From contig NZ_QJUA01000026.1 of the NCBI RefSeq assembly GCF_003254575.1, positions 1 to 64,000 on the forward strand: a stretch of DNA of 64,000 nt, given 5' to 3'. The DNA is from Mycobacterium kyogaense. GTDB taxonomy: Bacteria; Actinomycetota; Actinomycetes; Mycobacteriales; Mycobacteriaceae. A program made the translations under genes and the position numbers. Below the pieces are notes generated by a model, which worked only from the letters and a program-made list of their open reading frames with translations, searched no databases and was not told the DNA's origin. Below are positions 43,606 through 52,336 of this stretch, piece after piece (positions within the stretch are counted from its first letter, which is position 1; each line of letters opens with the position of its first letter).

Positions 43606-45225
43606 ATGACCGAATTCCTGCGTTACCTGGTCGACCCGTTCCTGTGGCGCGGTTTGGTGGTGGCCATCCAGATCACCGCCGTCTCCATGGCATTGGCTCT
43701 CGTTCTCGGCCTGCTGCTCGCCCTGATGCGGGAATCGCGCCATGCCGTACTGCGGGTCCCCGCCGCGTTCTACACCTGGCTGATGCGGGGCACGCCGCTG
43801 CTGCTGCAACTGGTGTTTCTCTACACCGCGCTGCCGAGCGCGGGTGTCTCTTTCGGCCCGGTGGTCACCGCGATGATCGGTTTCACGATGAACGAGGCGG
43901 CCTTCGCCGGCGAGATCATTCGCGGCGGCATCAAATCCGTGGGCAAAAGCCAAGTGGTGGCGGCGAATTCGCTCGGCATGGGGCCGGTGCTGACCCTGCG
44001 TCGCGTGATCATGCCCCAGGCGCTGCGGGCCATCGTGCCGGCACTCGGCAACGACGCCATCTCGATGCTCAAGTTCACCTCGCTGGCGTCGGTGATCGCC
44101 GTCAACGAACTCACGCTGCGGGCCCAGACGATCGTCGCCACGAATTTCGACTTCTTCCCGGTCTTCCTCGCCGCCGGTGCGATGTACCTCGCGGCGACCA
44201 CCGTGATGGGCTTCGGTCAGTCGGCGCTCGAGCGCAAATTCGCTCTCGACAGGCCCACCACCCCGCAGGCCGGGTTCATGGCGCGTGCAATCGGTCTCCC
44301 CCGCCGTCGCCCGAAGGTCGCGGCGGCTGCCCCCCCGAATAGCGAAGAGCCCTCTCCGACAACAGCATCGACGGAGACTGAGGCGCCCGCGGGTGTCGCC
44401 GACCTCATCGCCCGACAGTCGACGACGTCGTCGGACGATGAGAGCGACGGCACCGATTTCGTCTCGTGCCGCAACGTGCACAAGGCCTACGAGGGGCGTC
44501 CGATCCTCACCGGGGTGGACCTCGACGTGAAGCAGGGCGAGGTCGTCGTGCTCATGGGTCCCAGCGGGTCCGGCAAGAGCACCCTGCTGCGTCTGGTCAA
44601 CCACCTCGAGGACGTCGACGACGGAGAGGTGCTCGTCGACGGGCGCCACGTCGGTTACGAGCTCAAGGACGGTGCGCTGCGGCCGGTGTCGCGTCTCGCG
44701 CAAGCTCGGGCCGACGCGCGAATCGGCATGGTGTTCCAGCACTTCAATCTCTTCGATCACCTGACGGTGCTCGACAACATCAGCATCGCCCCGCGCCGGG
44801 TCTACGGCCGCGATCAGGCAGAGACCACCGAACTCGCACTCGCTCTTCTCCGCGACGTCGGCCTCGAGCAGCACGCCCACCACCTGCCGCACCGTCTGTC
44901 GGGCGGGCAGCAGCAGCGGGTGGCGATCGCGCGCGCTCTGGCCATCCAGCCCAAGCTGATGCTCTTCGACGAGCCGACGTCGGCACTGGATCCGGAGTTG
45001 GTCGGCGAAGTCCTGCAGGTGATCCGCCGCCTGGCGGAGGCCGGCATGACGATGCTCGTCGTGACCCATGAGGTGCGCTTCGCCCGCGAGGTCGCCGATC
45101 GGGTGGTGTTCATGGACGGTGGCAAAGTCGTCGAGCAGGGCACTCCGGAAGAGGTACTCGACCGCCCGACGCACCCACGCACGCGGAGGTTCTTGAACCT
45201 CGTCGCTCAGACCGAACGTGTCTGA
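43606..45225 (+). CDS. Fused amino-acid ABC transporter permease and ATPase
   Basis: A 539-residue fusion of two normally separate proteins. Residues 1-220 are a HisM/GlnP-type permease with five helices and the EAA loop (AANSLGMGPVLTLRRVIMPQ). A 60-residue Ser/Thr/Glu-rich linker follows, then an ATPase (residues about 285-530) with Walker A GPSGSGKST, signature LSGGQQQR and Walker B LMLFDEPTSALDP. Two copies would make the full channel. It works with the lipoprotein encoded upstream. The monooxygenase gene starts about 34 bp downstream on the same strand. Confidence 0.88.
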   Translation: MTEFLRYLVDPFLWRGLVVAIQITAVSMALALVLGLLLALMRESRHAVLRVPAAFYTWLMRGTPLLLQLVFLYTALPSAGVSFGPVVTAMIGFTMNEAAFAGEIIRGGIKSVGKSQVVAANSLGMGPVLTLRRVIMPQALRAIVPALGNDAISMLKFTSLASVIAVNELTLRAQTIVATNFDFFPVFLAAGAMYLAATTVMGFGQSALERKFALDRPTTPQAGFMARAIGLPRRRPKVAAAAPPNSEEPSPTTASTETEAPAGVADLIARQSTTSSDDESDGTDFVSCRNVHKAYEGRPILTGVDLDVKQGEVVVLMGPSGSGKSTLLRLVNHLEDVDDGEVLVDGRHVGYELKDGALRPVSRLAQARADARIGMVFQHFNLFDHLTVLDNISIAPRRVYGRDQAETTELALALLRDVGLEQHAHHLPHRLSGGQQQRVAIARALAIQPKLMLFDEPTSALDPELVGEVLQVIRRLAEAGMTMLVVTHEVRFAREVADRVVFMDGGKVVEQGTPEEVLDRPTHPRTRRFLNLVAQTERV

Positions 45226-45259
45226 CACGACCGCCGTACAGTCAGATCGGAGCGCCTTC

Positions 45260-46714
45260 ATGTCACGAGCCACCCCACCCCGTGTCGCGATCATCGGTGC
45301 CGGCTTCGCCGGCATCGTCGTCGCCATCAAACTGCAGCGGGTCGGTATCGACTACGTCATCTTCGAGCGCTCCGAAGGCGTCGGCGGCACGTGGTGGGAC
45401 AACCGGTACCCGGGCGCGGAAACCGATGCCGCATCGCACCTCTACGCCTACTCGTTCGCCCCGTACGACTGGAGCCGGACGCATGTGCGCCGCGCCGAGA
45501 TCCAGGAGTACCTCGAGCATGTCGCCGAGTCGTTCGGCGTGACGAGCTCCATCCGCTTCAAGGAGACGGTGGAATCCGTCACGTGGGACGACGCGTCGAG
45601 CGAGTACGTCGTGCGCACTGCTGCCGGGGAGAGCGAGCGCTTCGCGTTCGTGGTGTCGTGCGTCGGACTGTTCGCGGCACCGCAGTATCCGGTGTGGCCC
45701 GGGCTCGAGGATTTCCGCGGAGAGGTCGTGCACACCGCGGAATGGGATGAGACGCTAGACATCTCGGGCAAGAGGGTCGCCGTGGTCGGAACAGGCTCCA
45801 GCGCCGCCCAGGTCGTGCCGACGGTGGCGCCCCACGCACACTCCGTCACGGTCTATCAGCGCCAGCCCGGCTGGGTACTACCCAAGGGTGACCGCGACTT
45901 CTCCGCGCGGGAACGGAGGGTGTTCTCCTGGCCGTTCATCCAACGGCTCAATCGAATTCGTCTCTACATCCGTCAGGAACGCCGGGAATGGCACGGCGCG
46001 GTGTTCCGTCCGGGCAGCAGGATGAACCGACGCTGGGAGGCCAAGGCCCGACAGTACGTGACGGACGTGTTCGCGGACCGGCCCGATCTCGCCGAGGCAC
46101 TCACCCCTGACTACGCGTTCGCCGGCAAGCGCACGGTGGTCTCGAGCGACTTCTATCCGGCGCTTCTGCGCGACGACGTGCATCTGGTGCCGCGAGCGGT
46201 GGTCTACTGCACGAGCAGCGGGATCATCGACAGCGAGGGCGTGGAGCGGGAGGCCGACGTGCTGGTTCTGGCGACCGGCTACGTTGCGACGAGATTCCTT
46301 GCCTCTCTAGAGGTCACCGGCCGCAACGGGACAGCGTTGAACACCGTGTGGGGTCCTGACCCGTTTGCGTTGGCGGGGATGATGGTCCCCGGTTTCCCGA
46401 ATTTCTTCATCATGTACGGGCCCAACACCAACGGTGGCCTCACCGTCTCGAACTTCGAGCACGAGGCGGACTTCATCGTCCACCAGATCCGGCGGGTCCT
46501 GACCAAGAACAAGTCCACGGTGGATGCGCGCGAGCGCGTCTCGGCGGTGTACAACCGGTGGGTGCAGCATCGCATCAGCAGTACCGCCTGGGTGGACGGC
46601 AGTAACTACTTCGCGTCGCCGACGGGTCGGATCGTCACGCAGTGGCCCGAGGGGGCGGCCGTGTATGCGCTTGTGCTGATGGCACTTCGGCGCCTGGGAA
46701 CGCGCGTGTCGTGA
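45260..46714 (+). CDS. Flavin monooxygenase of Baeyer-Villiger type
   Basis: A 484-residue class B flavoprotein monooxygenase. FAD-binding GAGFAG is near residue 13, NADPH-binding GTGSSA near residue 178, and between them FRGEVVHTAEWD fits the Baeyer-Villiger fingerprint FxGxxxHxxxW(P/D). It would insert oxygen next to a ketone to give an ester or lactone, or oxidise a heteroatom. ATG 45260 with GGAG 7 nt upstream is preferred; GTG 45218 is in frame but lacks an RBS. Its stop overlaps the MBL-fold gene start, suggesting the two enzymes act in sequence. Confidence 0.83.
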   Translation: MSRATPPRVAIIGAGFAGIVVAIKLQRVGIDYVIFERSEGVGGTWWDNRYPGAETDAASHLYAYSFAPYDWSRTHVRRAEIQEYLEHVAESFGVTSSIRFKETVESVTWDDASSEYVVRTAAGESERFAFVVSCVGLFAAPQYPVWPGLEDFRGEVVHTAEWDETLDISGKRVAVVGTGSSAAQVVPTVAPHAHSVTVYQRQPGWVLPKGDRDFSARERRVFSWPFIQRLNRIRLYIRQERREWHGAVFRPGSRMNRRWEAKARQYVTDVFADRPDLAEALTPDYAFAGKRTVVSSDFYPALLRDDVHLVPRAVVYCTSSGIIDSEGVEREADVLVLATGYVATRFLASLEVTGRNGTALNTVWGPDPFALAGMMVPGFPNFFIMYGPNTNGGLTVSNFEHEADFIVHQIRRVLTKNKSTVDARERVSAVYNRWVQHRISSTAWVDGSNYFASPTGRIVTQWPEGAAVYALVLMALRRLGTRVS

Positions 46715-47583
46715 CGACGAACACGGGTCAGGCGTCACGGATGTTCCTGCTGCAGTACGGAGCGGAGCGGGTACCGCGGTCCCTGTCACTGCGCGGCGGG
46801 TCGTCCGATCTCGGGTGGGAGCCGCTGTACGGGGTTCTCGTCGACACCGCAGAGGGCTGGGTGCTCTTCGACACGGGAATGGGTCGCGAGGCCCTCGACG
46901 CCGATGTCACCCAGGACAGCTACCGGGCCGCCGCACTCGACGCCGGCGCGGATCCGGACAGCGCCACCTGGTCGTTGCACCCCGCCCCGCCGGACCCGAC
47001 ACGGTGGAACTGGGGCCTCGACGGCGACCCGCTGACCGCCGCCCTCGCGACGGTCGATGTGCGGATCGACGACCTGCGCCTGGCCGTGATCAGCCACCTA
47101 CACCTCGATCACTCCGGTGGCATCCCGCTGCTGGCAGAGGCCGGCGTTCCGGTCGCGATCCACCGGGCCGAGCTCGGGTTCGCGCGCAGTGGAAAGGCAT
47201 TGTTCGAGGAGGGTTTTCGCGCCGAGGACTGGTCGGATCCGCGAATCCGCTGGGAGGTACTCGATGATGACACCGACATCGCTCCCGGGGTCAGGGTGCT
47301 GTGCACACCCGGCCACACGCCCGGGCATGTCTCGCTGCAGGTCACCCTTCCCGATACCGGCACATGGATTTTCGCCGCAGACGCCGCCGATCTCGGGCAG
47401 AACCTTCTCGACCGGGTGCCGTGCGGCTACTGCGCCGGCGGCACGGCCGTCGATGAGGAGGCGGCCGCCACGTCGTTGGGCCGGCTCCTCGCCGATGCCG
47501 CCGATCTCGACGCTCGGCTCATTCCCGGCCACGATCAATTGGTGTTCAACGCCATCCGGCACCCGACGGCCGGGCACCGCTAG
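46711..47583 (+). CDS. MBL-fold metallohydrolase (lactonase-like)
   Basis: A 290-residue metallo-beta-lactamase-fold protein with the binuclear zinc motif HLHLDH near residue 130 and further ligands in CTPGHTPGHVSL and RLIPGHDQ. The overall pattern resembles AHL lactonases (AiiA/AttM group). It starts at GTG 46711 overlapping the monooxygenase stop. A lactone made by that enzyme would be a logical substrate; quorum quenching is an alternative but nothing supports it here. It converges with gntR, leaving a 7-bp gap. Confidence 0.82.
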   Translation: MTTNTGQASRMFLLQYGAERVPRSLSLRGGSSDLGWEPLYGVLVDTAEGWVLFDTGMGREALDADVTQDSYRAAALDAGADPDSATWSLHPAPPDPTRWNWGLDGDPLTAALATVDVRIDDLRLAVISHLHLDHSGGIPLLAEAGVPVAIHRAELGFARSGKALFEEGFRAEDWSDPRIRWEVLDDDTDIAPGVRVLCTPGHTPGHVSLQVTLPDTGTWIFAADAADLGQNLLDRVPCGYCAGGTAVDEEAAATSLGRLLADAADLDARLIPGHDQLVFNAIRHPTAGHR

Positions 47584-47590
47584 CAGAACG

Positions 47591-48280
47591 TCACCGATCG
47601 AACAGCAGGGCCGCGACCGCCTTGCCGGTGTCCTCGATGTGCTTGTGCGCCACCCGATCCGCGGCATCGGCGTCCTGCGCGCGCACGTGGTCGAGCACCG
47701 CTTCGTGGACGTGCCGCCAATCCTCGCCGAGCTGGTGCTCGACGGTCGAGAAGTAGAAACGGGCGCGCTTCTCCAGCGCTGCCGACGTGGTGGCGAGCAC
47801 CGAATTCTTCGCCGCGGCCCGCAGCGCGGCGTAGAAGCCGGCGCCGGTGGCAGGCTCATCGCTGGCTTCCCGGCTCTCCTGGATGCGGGCAGCGAGCGCG
47901 TCGAGATCGGCGTCGGTGCGGCGTAGCGCGGCCCACCGGGCGACCATGCCCTCGACGACCGCCCGGAACTCGAAGAGCTCGTCGAGTTCCTCGGCGGTGC
48001 GTTCGCGGACATGGACGCCGTGGCGGGGTTTGATGTCCACCCAGCCGGCCTCGTGCAGGGACCGCAGGGCCTCCCGCACCGGGATGCGGCTCATCCCGAA
48101 CTGGGCGGCCAGGACGTCGGCGTGAATCCTCTCGCCCGGCTTGAGCTCGCCGGTGATGATGGCGTTCTCGAGCGCGTCGTGCACGCGGGTGGTCAGCGTG
48201 GCGTTCGCTGGGAACGCGGGCACCAACGGCGAGGGGCTGCTCACGACCGTCCTGTTCTGTCGTCGTCGGTCGCCCGGCAT
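47591..48280 (-). CDS. GntR-family regulator (FadR/FCD type)
   Basis: A 229-residue regulator with an N-terminal winged HTH (ALENAIITGELKPGERI, then FGMSRIPVREALRSLHEAGWV) and an all-helical FCD ligand domain, which commonly binds carboxylic acids through a metal. It sits in the middle of the catabolic island, 51 bp downstream of the M20 gene on the same strand. A TATACT -10 embedded in GTATAC (48303-48308) precedes it. It is the most likely controller of the flanking operons. Confidence 0.85.
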   Translation of the reverse strand: MPGDRRRQNRTVVSSPSPLVPAFPANATLTTRVHDALENAIITGELKPGERIHADVLAAQFGMSRIPVREALRSLHEAGWVDIKPRHGVHVRERTAEELDELFEFRAVVEGMVARWAALRRTDADLDALAARIQESREASDEPATGAGFYAALRAAAKNSVLATTSAALEKRARFYFSTVEHQLGEDWRHVHEAVLDHVRAQDADAADRVAHKHIEDTGKAVAALLFDR

Positions 48281-48331
48281 GTGCCGAGCAACTGCTGATG
48301 AAGTATACGAATCGGCGGGGTTGTCACTTCG

Positions 48332-49549
48332 TCACGGCGCGCGCAGGTACTCCAGCGCGGTCATTGTGTACAGCGCGGCGCATCGGAGCACCTCGTCTTC
48401 CTCGGCGTAGTCGTCGATGCCTGCGGACAGGGTCGGCTGCGGGCCGTAGCACAGCGCCTGAACCCCCTCGCGGCGCCAACGGCTGGCGTCGCTGGCAGGC
48501 AGCCTGATCGCGTACGTGGGCGGGGCGTCGATGACAGCCCGCGACGCGACATCCCACGCGCGGGTCAGCGGCGCCTCCGGCGCCGTCCAATTGGCGTCCC
48601 AGCCCTTCAGCTCCCGGACCCGCACCGACTCGATGCCCGCGACCGCCTCCTCGACCAACGCGAACGCGTCGCGAGTCGTGATGCCCGGCGGCAGACGGAG
48701 GTCCACTTCGGCCTTGGCGCGGGTGGCCATCTGCCCGACGAAGGTGCCGGCGGCCACGGTGCCGACGTTCGACGACAACATCAGTCCCGGGTCCGGTGCC
48801 GCACTCGACATCACGGCGAGCTCGCGCGGCAGCGATCCGGTCATGCCGTTGAGGGCGTCGATCCGCGACACCGCCTCCGCGATGCGGGCCGATGCCGAGC
48901 AACCCCGCTGCACCGCCGACGAATGGCCCGCCGGGCCCTCAGCGCTCACCTCGACCCAGAGGACGCCTTTCTCGCCGAGCGCCAGACGTCGGAAGCCGGG
49001 CCCCTCGCCGCAGATGAGCGCATCGCCGAGCAGATCCGGATGCTCGCGCAGAAGATAGGCCGCGCCGTTGTCACCGAACACGACCTCGTCGCTGACGGCG
49101 GTGAACGTGATTCGGCCGCACCACTTCTCGCGTTCGGCGGCGAGCAGCGCCGCGGCCGTCACCATCGCGGCGACCGCCCCCTTCATGTTGCCCATGCCGA
49201 GCCCGTAGAGGCGGCCGTCGACGCGGGTCAGCTCCCACACCGGCTGGCTCCATGCGGACTCGTCGCCCGGCGGCATGGTGTCGAGGTGGACGTTGAGCAC
49301 GAGGTGCGGACCCGGTCGGCCGGAGTCGATGTCGGCGAGGACCGACGGCATCGTCGGCACCTGGTGCTCCTGACGGGAGTGGATTCCGCGGTCGGCGAGG
49401 GCTCGCGACACCACGTCGGCCACTTCTCGTGTGTCGCCGTCGGGGTTGACGCTGGGGGCGGCCACGAGCTGCGCGCACAGGTCGACGATGGCCTCGCGTT
49501 GTTCGGCGATGGTGCCCAGCAGGTGCGACGTCACCTCGGTCGGGATCAT
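48332..49549 (-). CDS. M20-family (ArgE/DapE-like) protein with altered metal site
   Basis: A 405-residue protein with the two-domain fold pattern of M20 peptidases and deacylases. The first metal ligand motif HLDT and the dimerisation-domain AGHSS histidine are present. Three usual ligands look changed: the bridging Asp of the DMKG motif is Asn (GMGNMKG), the second Glu of the DEE motif is Val (SDEVVFG), and the late HTxDE histidine is missing (AGIDDYAEEDEV). So it may be mono-metal, act on a different bond, or be inactive. It starts inside the stop of the upstream GGT-family gene (ATGA). Confidence 0.78.
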   Translation of the reverse strand: MIPTEVTSHLLGTIAEQREAIVDLCAQLVAAPSVNPDGDTREVADVVSRALADRGIHSRQEHQVPTMPSVLADIDSGRPGPHLVLNVHLDTMPPGDESAWSQPVWELTRVDGRLYGLGMGNMKGAVAAMVTAAALLAAEREKWCGRITFTAVSDEVVFGDNGAAYLLREHPDLLGDALICGEGPGFRRLALGEKGVLWVEVSAEGPAGHSSAVQRGCSASARIAEAVSRIDALNGMTGSLPRELAVMSSAAPDPGLMLSSNVGTVAAGTFVGQMATRAKAEVDLRLPPGITTRDAFALVEEAVAGIESVRVRELKGWDANWTAPEAPLTRAWDVASRAVIDAPPTYAIRLPASDASRWRREGVQALCYGPQPTLSAGIDDYAEEDEVLRCAALYTMTALEYLRAP

Positions 49550-51039
49550 GCGGCTCCTCGGGTGTGGGTCTCTCGCCGCCAGTCGGCGACGGCGTAGGGG
49601 TGCGTGTCGGTACCGGCCGCGACGACGGCGCCGAAGACGTCGGCACCCGGGGTCCTGGCGACGATGTGGTGGCCCCGCTCGGCGAGCACGTCCGCCCGGG
49701 GATGCCCCTCTTCGATCAGCAGATCACCGTCCTGACTGCGCCAGCGCAACGCCCCCACGGCGTCGGCGAGGGAGGTTCCGCTGAACTCGTGTGCCGCGAG
49801 AATCTGCAGCAGGGTCTGGATCTGGCCGTCGGCCCCCGGCGTCGCGATGCCGAGAACCCCGTGCTCGGCGGTCACCATCGCCGGCGCGAGCGTGTGTACC
49901 GGGCGCTTTCCCGGCGCCGCGCTGTTGTCGCCGTCGGTGAAGCCCGCGGCGCGGTTGTTCAGCACGATGCCCAGCTCGGGCACGAACACTCCGGAACCGA
50001 AGTCGTCGAAGACGCTGACCAGCGACGACGCGACCTGACCGGCGGCGTCGACGGTGGCGACGCCTGCGGTGTGGAGGTAGGCGCGGGGTCCGGCGCGGCC
50101 GGACGCCCGCTCGAGGTCGACGTCGAGATCCAGGTCGAGCAGCGCAGCGCCTCTCCCGCACGACGATCGGTGCTCGAACGCCGCGCCGGTCACCTCCACG
50201 AGCAGGTGGTCGTCGACAGGGACGCCACGCGCTGCGAGCCGACGGACGTGCTGCAGCGCCATCGCGAGAAGGACGCCTTGGGACATCGGCGGCTGGACGT
50301 GGACCAGGCCGGAGCCCCACGGCACGGCCACCGGCGACGGACACGGGGTGTCGTGTTCGGCGAGATCCTGCAGATCGAGGGACCCACCGCAGCGGCGGAC
50401 GGCGTCGACGACGGCGGCCGCCCCGGGCCCGGTGTAGAAGGCATCGCGTCCCGCGTCGCCGATGCGTGCCAGCAGGTCCGCCAACTCCGGCTGCACCCAG
50501 GGCTGATCGGGCGCCGACACCAGCGACCAGTCCCCGGCACCGCCTCGTTCCAGCCGCGCGCGCTGCTGGTCGACTGCCGCGAGCAGACTCGGCTCCGGGA
50601 CGGTGCCGTGGCGTGCGAGTTCGATGGCCGGCGCGAGCAGCTCGGCCAAGGGCAGCCGGCCCCAGCGCGCGCTCAGCGTGACCCAGCCGTCGACGAGCCC
50701 CGGGACGGTCACCGACGATCCACCTGACGCATCGGGCGGCGACGCCAGGGAGCGGGGGCTCCGTCCGGTGCCGTTCACCGCGGCGACGCGGCCTCGGTCG
50801 TGGACCAGCGCCAGCAGGTCACCGCCGAGCCCTGCCGCTTGCGGGAGCACCACGCTGATCACCGCCTGGGCGGCGATCGCAGCGTCCGCTGCGGTACCGC
50901 CCTGCTCCAGAACGTGCACCGCGGCCTGGGTGGCCAGCGGATGCGCCGTCGACGCGGCGCCGCCTCGTCCTGACGACGTTGTCGCGCGGTACTCGGAGGG
51001 AGCCAAGGTTCGTCTCCAGTTCTCTGCAGGGCTTGCCAA
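49546..51039 (-). CDS. Gamma-glutamyltransferase-family Ntn hydrolase
   Basis: A 497-residue GGT-family protein that should self-cleave before the threonine of AYLHTAGVATVD to form large and small subunits. FGSGVFVPELGIVLNN confirms the small-subunit start. The TPGADGQIQT loop in place of the E. coli PGGS loop is closer to the family branch that includes oxamate amidohydrolase and uncharacterised amidases, so gamma-glutamyl transfer is not assured. No signal peptide is visible, so it is cytosolic, unlike classical exported GGT. It is the first gene of the GGT-M20(-gntR) transcription unit. Confidence 0.8.
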   Translation of the reverse strand: MASPAENWRRTLAPSEYRATTSSGRGGAASTAHPLATQAAVHVLEQGGTAADAAIAAQAVISVVLPQAAGLGGDLLALVHDRGRVAAVNGTGRSPRSLASPPDASGGSSVTVPGLVDGWVTLSARWGRLPLAELLAPAIELARHGTVPEPSLLAAVDQQRARLERGGAGDWSLVSAPDQPWVQPELADLLARIGDAGRDAFYTGPGAAAVVDAVRRCGGSLDLQDLAEHDTPCPSPVAVPWGSGLVHVQPPMSQGVLLAMALQHVRRLAARGVPVDDHLLVEVTGAAFEHRSSCGRGAALLDLDLDVDLERASGRAGPRAYLHTAGVATVDAAGQVASSLVSVFDDFGSGVFVPELGIVLNNRAAGFTDGDNSAAPGKRPVHTLAPAMVTAEHGVLGIATPGADGQIQTLLQILAAHEFSGTSLADAVGALRWRSQDGDLLIEEGHPRADVLAERGHHIVARTPGADVFGAVVAAGTDTHPYAVADWRRETHTRGAA

Positions 51040-51052
51040 ACGATGCGCTGAG

Positions 51053-51065
51053 ATAGAATATAAAA
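51053..51065. promoter_or_regulatory. AT-rich 13-bp motif, site B
   Basis: The exact inverse of site A (42628-42640), placed in the 56-bp gap between the divergent GGT and GlcG-like genes. It is flanked by 6-bp arms TGAGAT and ATCTCA. TAGAAT (51054-51059) within it could be the plus-strand -10. Confidence 0.5.
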
Positions 51066-51095
51066 CATCTCAACGGCGATCGTGAAGGAGTCGAC

Positions 51096-51581
51096 ATGAC
51101 TCAGACTGTGGCCGCGCAGACCGCGGCCGATGCCCCCGACCTGGTACGAGCGTCCGACATGTCCCTCGCGGTCGCCGAGCGGCTACTGGCCGGGGTCAAA
51201 GCACAGGCGTCGGCACGGGGTCTACGGTTGGCCGCGGCGGTCGTCGATCGAGGGGGCAACGTCGTCGCATCGATGCGGATGGACAACGCCCAGCTCGGCG
51301 CGAGCTCACTGGCACACGACAAGGCCGTGACCGCGGTGTCCTTCGGCCGGCCGACATCGGCTTGGACAGCCAGCAGCGCGCCCGGCGGCAGTGACTGGGG
51401 GCTGGCACACACCCTCGGCGGGCACGCCGTCGTCTTTCCCGGCGGCGTCCCGGTGTTCTCCGATACCGAGCTCGTCGGAGCGCTGGGCGTGAGCGGCGCG
51501 GCCTCCGACGTCGACGCCGCCTGCGCGACGGACGCCGTGCACGAACAGGGCCTGACCGTCGACACCGAGACAACTTCGTGA
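51096..51581 (+). CDS. GlcG/HbpS-family (DUF336) protein
   Basis: A 161-residue member of the GlcG/HbpS/PduO-C fold. The family binds small ligands, haem or cobalamin and often accompanies glycolate, diol or ureide catabolic genes, usually without a defined activity. The VVDRGGNVVASMRMDNA and HDKAVTAVSFGRPT blocks are typical. An AAGGAG site precedes ATG 51096. Its stop overlaps the next gene (GTGA). It is first gene of the operon running to 55781. Confidence 0.82.
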   Translation: MTQTVAAQTAADAPDLVRASDMSLAVAERLLAGVKAQASARGLRLAAAVVDRGGNVVASMRMDNAQLGASSLAHDKAVTAVSFGRPTSAWTASSAPGGSDWGLAHTLGGHAVVFPGGVPVFSDTELVGALGVSGAASDVDAACATDAVHEQGLTVDTETTS

Positions 51582-52324
51582 GCGCGGTCCTCGTCGCGGG
51601 TGGCGCCACCGGCATCGGCGCCGCAGCCGTGCGGGCGTTCCGCCGGCGCGGTGACCGCGTGCTTCTCGCCGACCGCAACGACGAGGCCGGGCGGGCCCTG
51701 ATCGAGGAGGACCTGCCGGGCGAGGGCATGGTCCTGCACTGCGACTTCTCCGAAGGCGACGCCGCCGAGGCCGCGGTCGAGGCCGCCGTCAGCTTCGGCG
51801 TCGGCTCCCTCGACGTCGTGTTCTACAACGCCGCAGTACTCGAGGCGCACCCGCTCGGTGAGTGGACCGTCGACGACTGGGACCGCAGCATGGCCGTCAA
51901 CCTTCGTGCCCCGTTCTTGATGTCGCAGGCGGCGGCGCCGCATCTGCGTAAGTCGGAGCAGGGCCGGATCATTCTCACGTCGTCGACGGGTGCGTTCCGC
52001 GGGCATGCGGGCATGCCGGCCTACCACGCGACCAAGGCGGGACTGCTCGGGATGGTGCGTGCGCTGGCCGACGAACTCGGGCCGGACGGAGTGACCGTGA
52101 ACGCGGTGTGCCCCGGATGGGTGGACACGGCCTTCAACGACTCCTACTGGGCTCATCAACAGGACCCTGACCGCGCACTGGGAGACCTCACCGAGAGCAT
52201 CCCGCTGCGCAGGCAGGCCGCACCCGACGACATGACGGGTGTGTTGCTGTTTCTCGCTTCGCCGGCGTCGTCCTACATCACCGGCCAGGCGCTGGTGGTC
52301 GACGGCGGCTACACCTCCGTCTGA
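51578..52324 (+). CDS. SDR-family oxidoreductase
   Basis: A 248-residue classical SDR with cofactor loop GGATGIG at the N-terminus, NAA at the structural Asn, catalytic Ser in LTSSTG and YHATK as the YxxxK pair, ending in the usual GQALVVDGGY. It should oxidise or reduce an alcohol/carbonyl intermediate with NAD(P). It starts in the stop of the GlcG-like gene. A second SDR closes the same operon, so two redox steps of the pathway are likely. Confidence 0.85.
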   Translation: MSAVLVAGGATGIGAAAVRAFRRRGDRVLLADRNDEAGRALIEEDLPGEGMVLHCDFSEGDAAEAAVEAAVSFGVGSLDVVFYNAAVLEAHPLGEWTVDDWDRSMAVNLRAPFLMSQAAAPHLRKSEQGRIILTSSTGAFRGHAGMPAYHATKAGLLGMVRALADELGPDGVTVNAVCPGWVDTAFNDSYWAHQQDPDRALGDLTESIPLRRQAAPDDMTGVLLFLASPASSYITGQALVVDGGYTSV

Positions 52325-52336
52325 AAGGACGAGTTC

